The notes under the pieces were generated by a model. That model was not told where the DNA came from. It did not search any database and saw only the letters and a program-made list of their open reading frames with translations. DNA of 64,000 nt, from the NCBI GenBank assembly GCA_033030425.1, contig JAUFSD010000025.1:806001-870000 (forward strand), given 5' to 3'. This DNA is from Verpa conica (Eukaryota > Ascomycota > Pezizomycetes > Pezizales > Morchellaceae). A program made the translations under genes and the position numbers. Positions 21,861-34,464 of this stretch are shown piece after piece (the stretch's first letter is position 1; the number at the start of each line of letters is the position of its first letter).

Positions 21861-23441
21861 TTACCTCAGCTTATAGACACACGGCTTCAGGATCTTGCTC
21901 TCATCGGCTTCCCCGTCTAAGAATTTTGACTTCTTTTTCTTTGCTTTCCAAGTTTCTCCCTGGTCCTTCTTTTCCCCTTCCTCATCTTCTTGTATCCTCC
22001 TCTCCCTCTCTGGGATTTTCACAAACTCCATCCTTACAAACATCTTATTCTCTGTATCTACTTGCCCTCTCAGCGTAAACCCACGTTTGGCGAGGGCGTC
22101 GATAAAAGGTTTGTATGACTCTATATCAAGCTTCTTCCCATTCGGCTCGATACTCTCTTCATCACTACCTTCTTCGTCTTTTTTGCCGCCCTTCTTGCTA
22201 CCAACAGTTATACCCTTAGTGGAAGCAGGGCGGTTAAAACGACTCTTAATCTCCGCAATCCACAGCTCCCCACGCCATCGGAGAATCCTATGCGCTTCCT
22301 CAATAAACTCAAGAAAATTTGTTCCCATGAGTGCCAAGCAAAATATCACAATATCGACACTCTCAGGCTCGAGGGGTAGGTGGGCGATGTCGGCTATAGT
22401 TACGTCCTTTGTTGAAGCCTGTAGATCGTAACTCAAGACTTTGACCTTTCCCTTACCCCGAGGCTTCTGGTGATTGATAGTCCCTGCAATCTTTGCATCG
22501 CCACACCCTAAATCTGCAACTGTACACCACCCCTCTTCTCGGTCCCTTGGCAACGGGAGCATCCCCTTCTCGGTGCTATTCCACTTCCTATTGTGCCCAC
22601 GCTCGAATTTAATTTTAGAACGGTCTTGGAGAGCCTTAATGAAGATATCAACCGGGTTTTCAGGCCACACTTCCACCTGCCGACGGAAACCTGCATGGTA
22701 TTCAGTGTACATTTCCGGCTGGGAGGTGAAAAGTGAGAGTGATGAGGGGGAGGGCGTCGTATAGAGAATTTCATTGATATGACGAAAGCGTGCAGATGTT
22801 AGCTTAGCGCGCATCTTCTGTTGTAAGGGGGTCAAGGCTGGTATAGCGATTGTAGTAGGAGGCGGGGGTTCATCGGGGGTGACCGAAGTGATAGCTGTAG
22901 TGGCTGGGCTCTTTTTGTCTTGCTTTTTCTTCTTCCTAGGGGACGGGCCGTCGGCGTTCAACTCTGGATCCTGGGTCTTGGATTGCTCTTCGTCGTGGGG
23001 TTTACTGCGCTTCTTTTTCCTTCCTTCTGCCGGCACGACCACTTCCGTGGGACCCTCCCCTGCTGCGGGACCAAGTTCTCCCGCTATCTGTTTCTCCTTT
23101 TCCTTCTTTTCCTTCTTTTTCTTCCTGTCCCTAGACCGTTTGGCCGCTTTCCCTTCAATTACTTTTTCGTATAGTGCCAACACATTGTCTGGGGTCACCA
23201 CTGTATTCTTTGATGATGTATTCGGGGCTGGGTTCGCTACCTCGACTTCAGTGGCTTCTGGAGCAGCTGCAGAAGGAAGATTCCGTTTGTTGGAAAGTGG
23301 GATGGCATTTGTATCAGATGCACTCTTTGTAGACTTCCGCTTCTTGGGGTTGTTTGTATGCTTCTTTGAGGCATTACTGGGCCCATCAGTCTGGGTTTTT
23401 GGACCCCCTGGGGTTAGATTCCAGCCATTGACGGCGAACAT
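21861..23441 (-). CDS. RRP8: Rrp8: 25S rRNA N1-adenine methyltransferase
   Basis: Nucleolar SAM-dependent methyltransferase; yeast Rrp8 makes m1A645 in 25S rRNA and aids A2 processing. Intronless. The start at 23441 gives MFAVNGWNLTPGG, the usual MFAV.GW start; an in-frame Met 11 codons upstream is less likely. 526 residues. The N-terminal 200 residues are Lys/Glu/Pro-rich and disordered, with nucleolar-type basic runs (RKKKKEKKEKEK, RKKKKQDKK). The catalytic domain starts near 205: QQKMRAKLTSARFRHINEILYT, VEVWPENPVDIFI, VADLGCGDAKIAG (SAM motif I, about 308-320), DIAHLPLEPESVDIVIFCLALMGTN (motifs III-IV) and LWIAEIKSRF. An insertion of about 25 Lys/Glu/Ser residues follows. The protein ends KPCVYKLR, the conserved C-terminus. 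Long antisense frames here are shadows. Confidence 0.93.
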   Translation of the reverse strand: MFAVNGWNLTPGGPKTQTDGPSNASKKHTNNPKKRKSTKSASDTNAIPLSNKRNLPSAAAPEATEVEVANPAPNTSSKNTVVTPDNVLALYEKVIEGKAAKRSRDRKKKKEKKEKEKQIAGELGPAAGEGPTEVVVPAEGRKKKRSKPHDEEQSKTQDPELNADGPSPRKKKKQDKKSPATTAITSVTPDEPPPPTTIAIPALTPLQQKMRAKLTSARFRHINEILYTTPSPSSLSLFTSQPEMYTEYHAGFRRQVEVWPENPVDIFIKALQDRSKIKFERGHNRKWNSTEKGMLPLPRDREEGWCTVADLGCGDAKIAGTINHQKPRGKGKVKVLSYDLQASTKDVTIADIAHLPLEPESVDIVIFCLALMGTNFLEFIEEAHRILRWRGELWIAEIKSRFNRPASTKGITVGSKKGGKKDEEGSDEESIEPNGKKLDIESYKPFIDALAKRGFTLRGQVDTENKMFVRMEFVKIPERERRIQEDEEGEKKDQGETWKAKKKKSKFLDGEADESKILKPCVYKLR

Positions 23442-26400
23442 GACTGCCAAATTGATTGTGTAAACCTTGACCAAATGTTCCTTGTTCCTTGTTCGTTGTG
23501 TAAGATTGTTGTCGTTGTTGTTGGTGGGTTGTAGGAGTTTGGTGACGAAGTTTTTTCTTGTGTAGTACTCGCTCGCTTCTTTGGTGTAACGTGGGGGATT
23601 GGCAGTCTTGGCGGGTCAGCTATGGTTTATCTAATCGCATCTCTAATCATATCTTATCTTGATCAAGCCACACTCGTGATAGATCCCCAATCATTGGTTT
23701 ATCATTCTCCAGCAGCACCAGAGAAATTTTCACCCCTGCACAGGGCAGAGGTGGTCTGATTTCTCGGTCTTCTTGACGAGCAAACCATCCTCTTTTTTCT
23801 CAGTCTGATGAACTCAGAGAAACCTGATGCTCCGCCGATTTGCCCTTTCCGGGGTGCTGTAACGTTACACATGGGCTTTATTCTTCTCCTCCCCCTTCTT
23901 TACTGCTTACGTTGCTATAGATACAACATCCACGGCACCTCCCGTGATGGGTAAGCGGTTCTACCCCACGCCCAGCAGTGTTCTTCGTGATTGATGCTAT
24001 TTTCGAGTATCTCTTACTCTGCCCGCGGCCGGGGACCTACTAACTTTATTAAACGCAACCTACATACAGGTATATTGTACTGTGTTAATTATCGATTACT
24101 CATTCTTACAGCGCGGCAGAACAAGTAGAGTGTATGTAGTACAATTACAGTATAGTACATGCCCAAAAGAAAGAAGGAAAGAAAGAAAATTGAGTCTTCT
24201 GTCATCACCCTGGAGTGTCACGGCATGAGCAACGACATGAATTGTTACGAGGAATCATCTACTAACCGTATCTATAATGACAACAGCCCCCCCCCGCGAT
24301 TATTGGTGTTAAATATAGACACCTTTGCACAAGTGGGGTTTTTCGCATATCGCACATCCCAACTTAAGCTTCTTTTCCCACGTTCGGCACGTTCCAGCGT
24401 CATACTCTGACCACGTTGTCAAGACCCGAGGAGAGATTTCGCCATGTTGCGATATCACACCGATCGGTTTTTGTTTTTCTTTTCCTTATTTTTTTTTTTT
24501 GCTGACACCGTATTGCAGATACTAGAAGCAATAATAACTCGAGTATGCACTCGTATTGGCTGGAAACGAATACCCAGGTCGATTACAGCCAATGGGCGGG
24601 AGAATAGATACAGACGTTCGATATACACTTTTCTAATTGGTGCTCTTCTTTTTTTTTCACCCCGTTTTTTAATGGGATTTGTTGTTTTTCCGGGGAAAGG
24701 CGGGGGAAAGGTGTTTTTTTTTTGCCCTGGTTTTCACAGTTGATCGGGCCGGTTGCTCATCAGCGAGCCAACGGCAAGCCCCGCGGCCTCAGCTGAAGTT
24801 GGGCAGGTCCTGCATGAATAGGATGTAGATAATAGCTGTACCAAATGCATGATCACTATGCGAACCGTTCATACATTGGATTACTAGGCTTCTAAGGCAG
24901 GCGGCCGATTAATTGATGCTCATGATCCTACGTGTCTATGAACCTCTCCAAGCCTTGTTGTGCGGCAAACATCAACCGACCGGTCAGGCCTTACTACCGA
25001 CGCCCGAGGGCCAATTGGGAAGGGCCCTCCTTGATATCTTTCTCCCACTGGATTGCCACGGTTGTTTTAGTAGAAGCCACAGAGAGTTATATGGTGGACA
25101 TTTCGTGTGGCTCCCTTATTAGCAAGTGGCCCAGTGTGGTTTTTTACACACTCCATCCACATCTTACCTGGGAATCAATTGACTCGCATTAAGAGCACAG
25201 GGATCCCTTTCTCTGAGACAAAAGCAATGTCTCAGTTTCAGATGTCAACTCCGGCGAAATGGGAAAGAAACGGTTGCCAGTCAGTCGGCTCTGCCGAATT
25301 GCCTCTGCCAAGCCGATGCGGGTCAATGGAAGGAAAAAGAAAAGCAGCTGCTGGAGGGACTTTTGCCCTCGCCTGTCCAATTAGATGATGTTTTCAACTG
25401 CGCAGTTCTGAGCGTTTTCTTGTAACAGATGGCATTCTGTGGTTTTTTTGGAGAGAGAGGGGGGGATGTCTTTTGAGTTTGGAGGGAGGGTCCGGAGGCG
25501 CCGATGGGGGTGTCCAAACATTTCAGTGGCAGACGACAGAAAGAAGAAGTCAATATGTTCTAATGAACCGATAAGTTGTTTCCCCATCTCTCTAGCAAAG
25601 TGCCATCTATCTCCAACATCGCCGATAGGCAATACCTCCCAAATCAGAGGATTTAACCTATTCCTGTGTACGGTTTCCTTAAGGTCCCCCCACTACAATC
25701 TAAATCCGGTGTGTACTTTGGACACATCCCGTTTCCCACCCTGCACCCCGTAGGAACGCTTTAAGTTGCCTTTTTGCACCTACATCCATCCCCCCTACTG
25801 CAGAATGCACTCCCCAATGATTTCTTTTTTTATAGATTTACAATTGCGAGTAAAAAAGCAAAGAGTGTCAATATGAGATTGCCGTGTATTGTAAGATGCA
25901 CTAATCCATCTACCCTTCAGCTTGTGTTGCACAAGAGGACTCTATCCTTCCGGGGCACGGAAGGTTTTTCTTCCTTCCCCTTCTCATAATTACTCGTGTA
26001 GCCATCACTTGTCTATGGGTCCATCCTTCTCTCCCACGGTACAGAAAAACGCCTCCAAAAAAAGATCACCTTTATCTCTACCGGTGTTACTCGTACTCTA
26101 GTGCAGTCAGCCCATTTACACAACTCTGATCAACCCTGCACAGCACAGACGGGGAAACACAAGAGGAGGAAGAAGGTTGTGGCTAGCAAGGGCTGCGCGA
26201 AAAAAAAAAAACCGGGGGTAATCTAGGCTGGTGATAGGGTCAACAGGAAAGAGTCCGAGAGTAAGCGAATCGGAGTGTGGGATTTATATTCCGTGCACTT
26301 CCTTCTTTCTGCCTGCTGCTCGCCAATCTTATTTCTTCCTACCTTACATCTAGGGGAAGGGAGCAGCGTTTCCAGATCACCTTAGACAAAGCTCAGCAAG

Positions 26401-26502
26401 CGACGTTTGTGTGCATCACAACACTCTAGTTTCAACGGCTCATACATATCAAAGGCAATCATACCATACGGAAACTCCGTGGAAGGGCAATCGTACAACA
26501 AA
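23442..26502. other. Intergenic region upstream of RRP8 and the Zn2Cys6 gene
   Basis: The two genes diverge, so both promoters lie in these 3 kb. The right half has poly-T, poly-A and pyrimidine tracts. Around 26340-26500 sequence in the same frame as the regulator continues upstream of its Met and is probably 5' UTR. No conserved protein frame, tRNA or clear repeat was found. Confidence 0.4.
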
Positions 26503-29500
26503 ATGGACGAAGGGACAGCTTCTAATCCGCAGCAACAGCAGCAGCAAATCGCAGGGGGTTCACCCTCAGAAACAACAGACGCTACTGCTTCTAATTCAAC
26601 ATTACAGAACGATGCTGCTGGTGACAAAGGTGATGGTGGTAAAGCACCTTCAGCAAGTGCTACCGCGAAGGCATCGAGAAAACGTACAAAGACCGGATGC
26701 TTGAGTCAGTAACCTACCCCCTTATTACATAAAGCAATTAGAGAGAGGTGCTAACACAACGATGCAGCTTGCCGAAAACGCCGCATAAAGTGTGGTGAAG
26801 AGCGTCCCACCTGTGGGAATTGCATTAAATCCAAACGAGTCTGCGAGGGCTACAATCAACGCGTCGTCTTCAAAGATGGCATGAACGGGATGTATAGACC
26901 CGGAATGATGGGTGTAGTAGGAGGCTCGGGAGGCTCGTCGATGGATAATCGACGTCTCATCCAGCCTTACCCTATCCAGCCTGCCCCAGCCCCTGGGACA
27001 CTGCAACCGATTGCAATTAGACCTGCACCGGCTCCACAAGCGCAGGCAGCCGTGTACATAGGGGTACAGGACCCAAACATCACACCGCTAGATCAGACAA
27101 AACCACCGCATCTGAGAGCTATATATGCAGGGCGTGGCCGGGGGCTCCAAGGCCACGCGCAGGCTCCTCACACGTTAACATCATTGTCGTCACTGGATCA
27201 ACATACGCAACATGAACAGTACGGACATCAGGATGCATACCCACAGATACCTGTGTCACAGTCTGAGGATCCTGTAACTCAGTATCCGGCTTATTATGGA
27301 CAAGCATCAAACTCTACAACAGGGTCATTTTCGGTATCACCGGAGGGGAGTGAGAGGCCTCCTCCACCAAGATCCCCCGAATTTGGTGCCCAGACATTCT
27401 TTCCAGCGGCTCAGCAGTCGAGTGGCCCCTCAGTGACGGCCACATTTGCACCATCTCACCCATCTGCATCAGCGGGTCCGAGTGCATGCCCGTTTAATCC
27501 GCCAATAGATCCGAAATATGCTATGGTTTCCGGGGGTGAATCATTGAATCAACCAGCACAGGAGTTTTCCGGGTTGTTCAAGAGTTCTGATATTCCTCGT
27601 AGGTCTCCCCCCTTATGCTCCGATAATGCACCCAATATATGCCTTCAATGGTATTGCGCTACGTGAATATGTTTGTGAACATTTGAGTGTAGAATTTTTC
27701 TTTTGAGGGCTCTGTCTGTTATCTATAAATGTTGGGAGTGCGTGGTTAAAGCCATGTATGTGACTCCTCCTCTCTAGTTATCTATATCTACCTACCCTCT
27801 CCATCCAATTCTCCAAGACTATTTTCATGTTTACGTAGAAGGTTCTATTTTTGTATTTTTCATTTACTTTATCACGTAGTGCGTTTGCTATTTTGCGAGC
27901 CCAAACTTACGTCGAAGGCATCCCGTCGTATTCCCGACGCTGACCCTGCAATGTAGCGACGCCCTCGTCGTCGGCCCACCCAGAAACAAGCCACCCCTAC
28001 ATCGCCGCTCCTAGCCGCAACCTCCACTTTCTCGGGCCTGAAACAGCACACCTGACACAACACCGCGAAAACAACCAGATCGAATACATGTACGAAGATG
28101 ACGAAGATGATGAACTCTACGATGTAGAAGATGATGAGGAAGACGACGACGATGACGACTATGAAGTCCGCGAATTGGACGAAATGATGCTTGATCCCGA
28201 CGGCCAGGCAATCTCCGCGAGAGCACATATCAGCAATGTTATCGAGCCGCACAGCAGGCACTTGGGGGACAACAGCAGAATCTCGTTTAGGAGTTTTCTC
28301 CCAGACCAGAGTACGCTGGCGAGTTATCACCCCACTATGAGCTCGAGCCCACTTATGAACAGTACTACGGCGAAGATATTCTGCCATTTTGTTTATGTCC
28401 TTGGACCTAGTTTATCTTTATTCGAGCGCCAACCCCCGAATCCACATATTGCATTTACTCCCGGGGCGGGATTGCAAGGACCACAGAATGTTTGGTCTTA
28501 TTCGATACCTATGCTTTCGTTGAGTCATCCGCCATTGATGCATGCTATTCTTGCCCTGAGTAGTCTGCATATCTCAAAGTTGACGAAGGGACCTTCTCAC
28601 CCGAGTTTGTTACATTATCACATTGCGCTCAGGAGACTGGGAAGAGCAATTGCGAGTGATAAAAACAGGGGACATGTCGCGACTCTCGCGGCGACATTGC
28701 TGTTGGGATATTATGAAACTATGGCTGCTGAGCACGATAAGTGGAGCTCCCACATTCATGGAGCTAAACAACTATTGAAAGAAATTGATTTCGACCGTGT
28801 CACGAAACGGGTCGAACTGCTTGATGAAGAAGAGCGACTCAACCAGGACAGCCCTAACCATAGTACTTTCCGGCCGGAAGGGCAGCTTGGGCTTCATCAA
28901 CAAGGACAACAGCCGAGTATTTTACGATCACGGAAGATGAAGAGACAACAAGTTTATAGCGAAGCTGATGAGAATTTTGCTTCCCTGTTGTCAGGACATG
29001 GAAGAGCGAGGAGGAGGCCGATGGGAAGTGGCAAAAAGGGCCCGGAGGTAACTAGTAAGGATTATGATGTAATGCAGTTGCAGGCAGATATGTTTTGGTG
29101 GTTTGCGAAGATGGACTGTTACCAGAGTTTGATCAGCGGGTGTCCGCTTGTGTAAGTTCACTCTCCCGAAAACCCTAACCCTGAACCAATATCTAATATA
29201 ACGGAAACAAACAGCCTTGATTATATATATTGGTCTCAATGCCCTCCTCGTGCGCGAATTGGGACTCTCGGAATGTCTTACGGAAGTTCAGATCACTACT
29301 ACCTTCTTTTAGGAAGATTGTGCGCGTTCCAGGAGAAGGACCTGAAGAGGAAGAAGGCGGTGCAGAAGGCGAATGGAGGAGTGTGGATCCCACCGCCAGA
29401 GATGGGAGGCCCGCCGAAAGGTATGGGGAGAGGGGCAGGAGGCATGCAAGGACCACCTCCAGGGTGGACTGGGGGGCCACCACCGGGTTGGACTGGACAA

Positions 29501-30577
29501 GGACCTCCGCCAGGTTGGGGAGGGAGAGGAGGACCGCCGCCTCAGGGGATGGGAGGGATGCCTGCAGGAATGGGAGGACCACAGGGTAGTATGGGTGGCG
29601 GACCGCCGCAGATGGGTTTCCCAGGTGGGCCTCCTGGTGGTATGGGAAGGGGAATGCCACCAAATACAAGCGGAGAGCCAATTCAATATGGCATGGCTCC
29701 GGCTCCATCAGGCCCGCCACGAATGCCTCAGGCGTTTGCTGAAAGTTTCCCCGACTTGTCTCGTGAAGAAGAGAGGAGACAAAAAGCTAGGGAACAATCG
29801 CCAGAAGACTTAGAGTCCGCCACACTCGAAGCAGAAATCGAATGGAACGCGATTTTCAAGGCATTCCAGGTTTTCCAAGAATCGCTTGGAAGCGAGTATC
29901 AACCACTGCCGATCGAATACATGCCAGTCCAGAATACCCCCTTCGGGGCAGCAATATATTACAGAACCTATTCTATCGCAACACTTCAAATGCTCTACTA
30001 CATGGCGATGATTGTTCTTCAGCGCTGTCACCCATCAATGCCTGCCATCTCTATGGTTGCCGTCGGAGTTTCCGCACCGAAAACTGCACGTATGGCAATT
30101 GATATCGCCCGTATAACAGCTGGGCTAGTTCCTACCGACCCCAACGGGCAAATCAATCCCGCTCTCGGAGCATCCCTTATCGAATCTTCAATGCCTCTCT
30201 TCTTCTCTGCAGTTCAATACCAGGAGCAATCGCAACGCGACTGGGTTGTCATGAAACTTCGTGAGATCACTCGATTAACCGGATGGGCAACCGCCTCCCG
30301 CGTACTTTTAGGCTGCCAACGGGCGTGGGAGAGAGCAGCGGAGGCGGGGAGAGGGCCGAAATATGATCGACCGCCCTTCGAGGAGGAAGGAGAGTTCTTT
30401 TATGAATGGCTGAATCCTTCAGCGCGGCAAGGGGGACCTACAGCTACTGCAGAGGCGGGAAGTGGAGATGGGACTGGAAGATTTTTGTGGAGGAATGCTG
30501 GGAGGAGATTAGCAGGTGCTGCAGGGATTTTGGGACAAAGGGGAGAAGATTTAGGGATTGGGCGTTTGGCTATCTAA
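26503..30577 (+). CDS. Zn(II)2Cys6 fungal transcription factor
   Basis: Nuclear DNA-binding regulator, target unknown. Four exons: 26503-26704, 26768-27598, 27957-29151 and 29215-30577, about 1196 residues. The zinc cluster (KRTKTGCLTCRKRRIKC then GEERPTCGNCIKSKRVC) has spacing C-x2-C-x6-C-x6-C-x2-C-x6-C at about 66-93 and is interrupted by the first intron, which splits the codon before the second Cys. EGYNQRVVFK follows. Next come Pro/Gln/Ser-rich sequence, an acidic run (EDDEEDDDDDD), and a fungal-specific regulatory region (PPLMHAILALSSLHIS, LLLGYYETMAAEHDKW, ADMFWWFAKMD, then DYIYWSQCPPRARIGT and SDHYYLLLGRLC). A Pro/Gly/Met-rich insert (PPPGWTGG) precedes the last helical part. The intron of 358 nt before exon 3 is the least certain; its acceptor TGTAG has a CTGAC branch site. 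The zinc cluster resembles the EBR1-type group (low certainty). Confidence 0.85.
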
Positions 30578-32358
30578 GATTTGCTTTTTGGTGAGGGTAA
30601 GAGGTTGTGGTTGATAATCGGTATATATTAGGGTGGGTGGTGGCTTTGATTATAGTATAGATGTGTGTATTCTGCTGTACTTATGAAGAAACGACTGTTG
30701 TGTATCTGAGTTGTATGTAGAGCGTGGGTTAGCGATATATATAAATGTATTTGGTATTTCTACAATTCTCTATATAGCTACGAGTTATATTTTATAATAT
30801 AACTTAATTAGGTAAATAGTCACAAGAATTTTAACTACTACGGCCAACAGTTACCGCGCAACCGTAGAGATCATAGCCTGGAAGTAGCCTTAGAATGCAG
30901 CTCTCTGCGAACTTTGGTCCACCGGATCCCCTAAGCTCTACTATGGGTTTTACTTCCCTAGAAGCAGATATGTACAGCCGTGTATGAAAAGTCCTGGCAC
31001 CCCAACATATTTTAGGTATTATAACCCGGCTTTTCAAGATAGAATTATATAGCTAGTTTAGGAAAATAAATCAGGGCCCCTCTATCATGGCATGGTAATA
31101 TTTTTGCCCTGTTTTGGTAAAGTGGCATGAAGTGGTATGTGTAGCTGTGACAGTAGTACACACCCCTACACAATCAAAAAATATTTTCTTTACAGCCAGT
31201 AAAAAATCACAGAAGAAAAATAAAACATGGAAATAACTCCCTAATATTTTAAGTAGCTACTGCATATAGGAAGATCTTTGAAAGAGCATATTACAAAATC
31301 ATAAACCTAAGTACTCAAAAAGCACCAAAAAGTATGTATGGCACAGGCAGTTTTAAATGTAACGCAAAATTTCAGCCAATATTCCGGCTCTTACAGCCAG
31401 CCAAAAGACTAACAAAAAGATATGTGGCCTTGTATAGCATCAATAAAGCTCCATATTTTTTTGTTAAGCTTTAGCATGTGTAGTTGTTGTGGAATAAAAC
31501 CTCGTTTTTGGCTGTAGAAAGTGCCAAATGGAACCATTCCTAGAAATACTTAGACATGATGGATGCTATATATAGCCTAACAAGTAAGAAGGGATATACT
31601 AGAGGAAAACCTCTACTGGGATCATATATTGGTAGTGTTTGTTTTCTGTTGAGCATACACTTGAGCTTGTAGAATTTATTTTTATTTTTTGTATGCCCAG
31701 ATTATTGAAGATTTGGTGTGGGTTGCTGTTCCACACCCAAACTCGGCTAGCACATTTAAGTCTGCGCGCGCCATATATATATTAAAGGCATAAATTATGT
31801 CTTTGAGTGGGGGAATTGACCAAACCAAACCTACCTACCTATATATAAATTTTCAGTCTACCTATTTTAATATATAAAATTACTGCTTGCATACTTCTGT
31901 TGTGTTGGATTGGCGCTCACTAAGGGGGGTGCCAGCTGTACTTAATTGAAACAATTTTACCCTTTGTGCTTTCTAGTTCCCCAAGATCTTAACATAAAAA
32001 ATTCAAAAAGTTCAAGTGATCTTAGATCATATTTGAGAGCGGCACACTTATGCTAAATTGGGTAATATTCTCTCTACTTTTTTTCGCTTTGCTTTAGTAC
32101 AATACGAGTAAACGGGGGATACCGATCCTAGGACAAAAAGCAGTGGCTATCACGTGGGATCACGTGGTCATGCTGATCACGTGCTCAATATCCTTGTAGT
32201 GGAGCAGAAAGAGGAGTAGAAGGAGGAGAAGGGTACTCAGTTCTCCTTAGTTCTCTTGCTCCCTCCTCTCTTTCCAGCTAGCAGTCTGCTTAATACCTAC
32301 GGAATCGACCTAATTTTTTCATATTTTCCCAACCGTTTTCGTCGATAATTCTGGTCTG
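30578..32358. other. Intergenic region
   Basis: 1.8 kb of AT-rich DNA between the regulator and the first small membrane-protein gene. The left part should hold the regulator's 3' UTR. The right end contains the CACGTG cluster and a purine-rich tract (about 32202-32232) that probably belongs to the promoter of the next gene. Confidence 0.4.
32151..32183. promoter_or_regulatory. Three CACGTG (E-box) sites in 33 bp
   Basis: CACGTG occurs at 32151-32156, 32161-32166 and 32178-32183, 176-208 bp upstream of the start at 32359. CACGTG is the core site of basic helix-loop-helix factors (Pho4/Cbf1-like and SREBP-like in fungi). Three copies this close are unlikely by chance in AT-rich DNA. Which factor binds is unknown. 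Confidence 0.6.
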
Positions 32359-32957
32359 ATGAAGAAGCAAGCGAAGTTCTTGGCACAGCAGGCTTTCCCC
32401 AGCGAAGCCCTTAACCTAGCGATCAACTTCCTACAAATTCGCAGCGATTCGCCACCTAATCACGGAAATGAAGAGCTCGATGCGAACGGTATATCTGGCA
32501 TTGTTATCGGTATTGTAGGCCTATTTGTTGCTATCGCAGGGCTTGTAAAAGGCCGAAAAATTTGGCAGAGACGTGTCGGGACAAAGGTTAACAACCCTAG
32601 CTATATATTCGCTTATCTATTTTACATTAATTTACAGCATCTACATGCTTTGATCAAACCACCTAATACGTTATTATCGATGTATAGACGCATGGTATAG
32701 ATGTCGAGATGGAAGCACCTCACTTGGACAATCACCGCCAGCCGGCAGATGCCAGTACTATTGTCAACGTGTGGAATATCCACATCCCGCCTCGAGTCGC
32801 AACCCCAACTCCAGCTGTCCTTCCTCCTCCTCGAGGGACTATTAGAATAGGGGATGCAGGGCTAGGCTTTCAGGCTCAGAATTCCTCCCCAGAGCCAGGA
32901 GAGATCACGCTTCACGGGAGAGTCCTAACCTGGCCATCACACAGAGGTTCTAGATGA
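32359..32957 (+). CDS. Small single-pass membrane protein A (unknown family)
   Basis: Starts MKKQAKFLAQQAFPSEALNL. After a polar stretch ending NEELDANG comes a Gly-rich hydrophobic helix (ISGIVIGIVGLFVAIAGL) followed by KGRKIWQRR, so a single transmembrane helix with a basic flank (about residues 48-73). The frame then runs through a likely donor (AAG GTTAAC). A second open segment at about 32700-32957 (MEAPHLDNHRQPADAS ... RGTIRIGDAGLGF) probably forms the C-terminal exon. The junction is uncertain, because the best donor (GTTAAC) and the acceptors (TTACAG at about 32637 or GGTATAG at about 32700) do not give one clear in-frame solution. Protein B at 35845-36129 has the same DxNGxxxxxIGxxGL..A...L..GxKxW pattern. 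Function unknown. Confidence 0.55.
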
Positions 32958-34368
32958 TTAGAGGGAAGAGGTGGATGTCTTTGGATATGGTAACTCTACT
33001 TTAACTCCGAGGCTATTATCAATTTATTAACCTTTTAAATACTTACAGGTTTAGTGTTGGATTGTGTTGTGGAGTTCGGTTATGAGATAAGCTTTGGGTT
33101 GCTACGATTTTAGCGTTGGATACTTTATCTGTTTTGTTTTCTGTTTTGTTTTCCTCATTAATTATATGAACTCGTAGATTAAAGTGATCCTCTATTCCAG
33201 CCTTCTACCCTAGCCGGATACTTTATCTGTAGTTATATAGAAAATTTTGCGTCTACAGCCTTGTTTGGTTGCGTTTACAGCCTTGTTCGATTGTGTTGCT
33301 GGCACCAGTTGCCTACGCTAACTTTGTAAAAGAGCCAAGCCTTGAATTCCAAAGAAACCCTAACCCTACTTCAACCAAACCTTCATGGGACCTCAAGTCC
33401 TCCTAAAACGCTGTATATAACTTTAACTATACTTATCTAGGATACCAAGAATCCAGAAATTTTTTAAATGGCTTCCCATGACCTAGCGAAATCCAGTATA
33501 CAACCGTCTTATTGAGTCGGGGGATAATATCACACTTCCTGTTTTCCGAACTTTAAGAACATAGCTTTTAAAAAAATATTTTAAATAAAAAGTGGCAAGA
33601 TTTGTGTTTTTTTTCGATAAAGAAGCACCTCTGGTATAACTTATAGAGCGACAAATCATTTCTTACTGCGATCGCTCTGCTAGAAAGACCTTTTTGAAGT
33701 TGTAATAACCTAACTTAATTAGGAAAACAATTATGCGTAATAATGTAAATTCTTATAGCCATACATGCCAGCAGTACGGCTGTATGATCACTTGAGTTAT
33801 TTCTACTTATAAGTTATAGAGGCTGGTTAGAATGGTTGAGCATAGTAATCTATCTAACTCAAGAAGGCTAGAATGCGTCTACCGCTATGTGTTATTTGGA
33901 CTAATCTATACGTACAGGACCCGCTATGGGCTATATGAACAATTTATATATCAGGGAGCTTGGTTTATAATAGGTATGAAGAGTATACCCGATAGCTTTG
34001 TACTATTAGTTAAATTGGGTGTTAGCCCTAAAGGGGAAAATGGGATTGACCAATTCAACTATTTCTTAAAAGACGCTATGGCTAAGCTGATAACCTTATC
34101 TGGTGTAGCTATTGTTAAAGTCTAGGGTTTAACCGATATCTAAGCTCTCTTGAATTACCTTGATTTAAAATTTTAGAGCTTTGCGCATATGAGTCATTAC
34201 ACCCTAACCGGAATTGTAGTTCTAAAATCATTGACAGAACAATCGACCATGTAGAAATATATATATTTTTAGATACCCCTAGAGATGAATTAACTAGTAG
34301 GGAAATTATTAACTCTCTAAAGTATGGGCTTTGCGTATAGATCAAGGAAAAAAATAGAAAGAATCTAA
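32958..34368. other. Intergenic region
   Basis: AT-rich. A 97-codon frame at 33832-34125 has mixed composition but no domain I know. No repeats with partners in the window were confirmed. Confidence 0.35.
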
Positions 34369-34464
34369 GGCCCGATTCCGGGATCGAACCGGAGACCTGT
34401 CACATCCGAGAGTTTAATCCCTAGGGAACCCAAAGCGACAATCATACCACTAGACCAACCGGGC
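34369..34464 (-). tRNA. tRNA-Pro(TGG) with 24-nt intron
   Basis: Mature length 72 nt. The acceptor GCCCGGT pairs with ATCGGGC (one G:U), with discriminator C. The D arm is GTCTAGTGGTATGATT. The anticodon stem is GTCGC/GTGAC and the loop TTTGGG plus T, with the intron between 37 and 38, giving anticodon TGG. The T arm is TCCGG-TTCGATC-CCGGA. The D arm is that of fungal tRNA-Pro. Confidence 0.88.

Noticed and set aside
22879..23463. Long plus-strand frame opposite RRP8 (Phe/Ser-rich)
   Set aside because: It is the antisense of the Lys/Glu-rich N-terminus of Rrp8. The composition follows from that, and no motif is present.
23442..23474. Upstream start of RRP8 (MVKVYTINLAV)
   Set aside because: The family start is MFAVxGW at 23441. 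The extra 11 codons look like leader sequence.
29170..29186. Telomere-like AACCCTAACCCTGAACC
   Set aside because: Only about two units, inside an intron of the Zn2Cys6 gene. Similar single units occur elsewhere. It is not a telomere or a clear interstitial telomeric tract.
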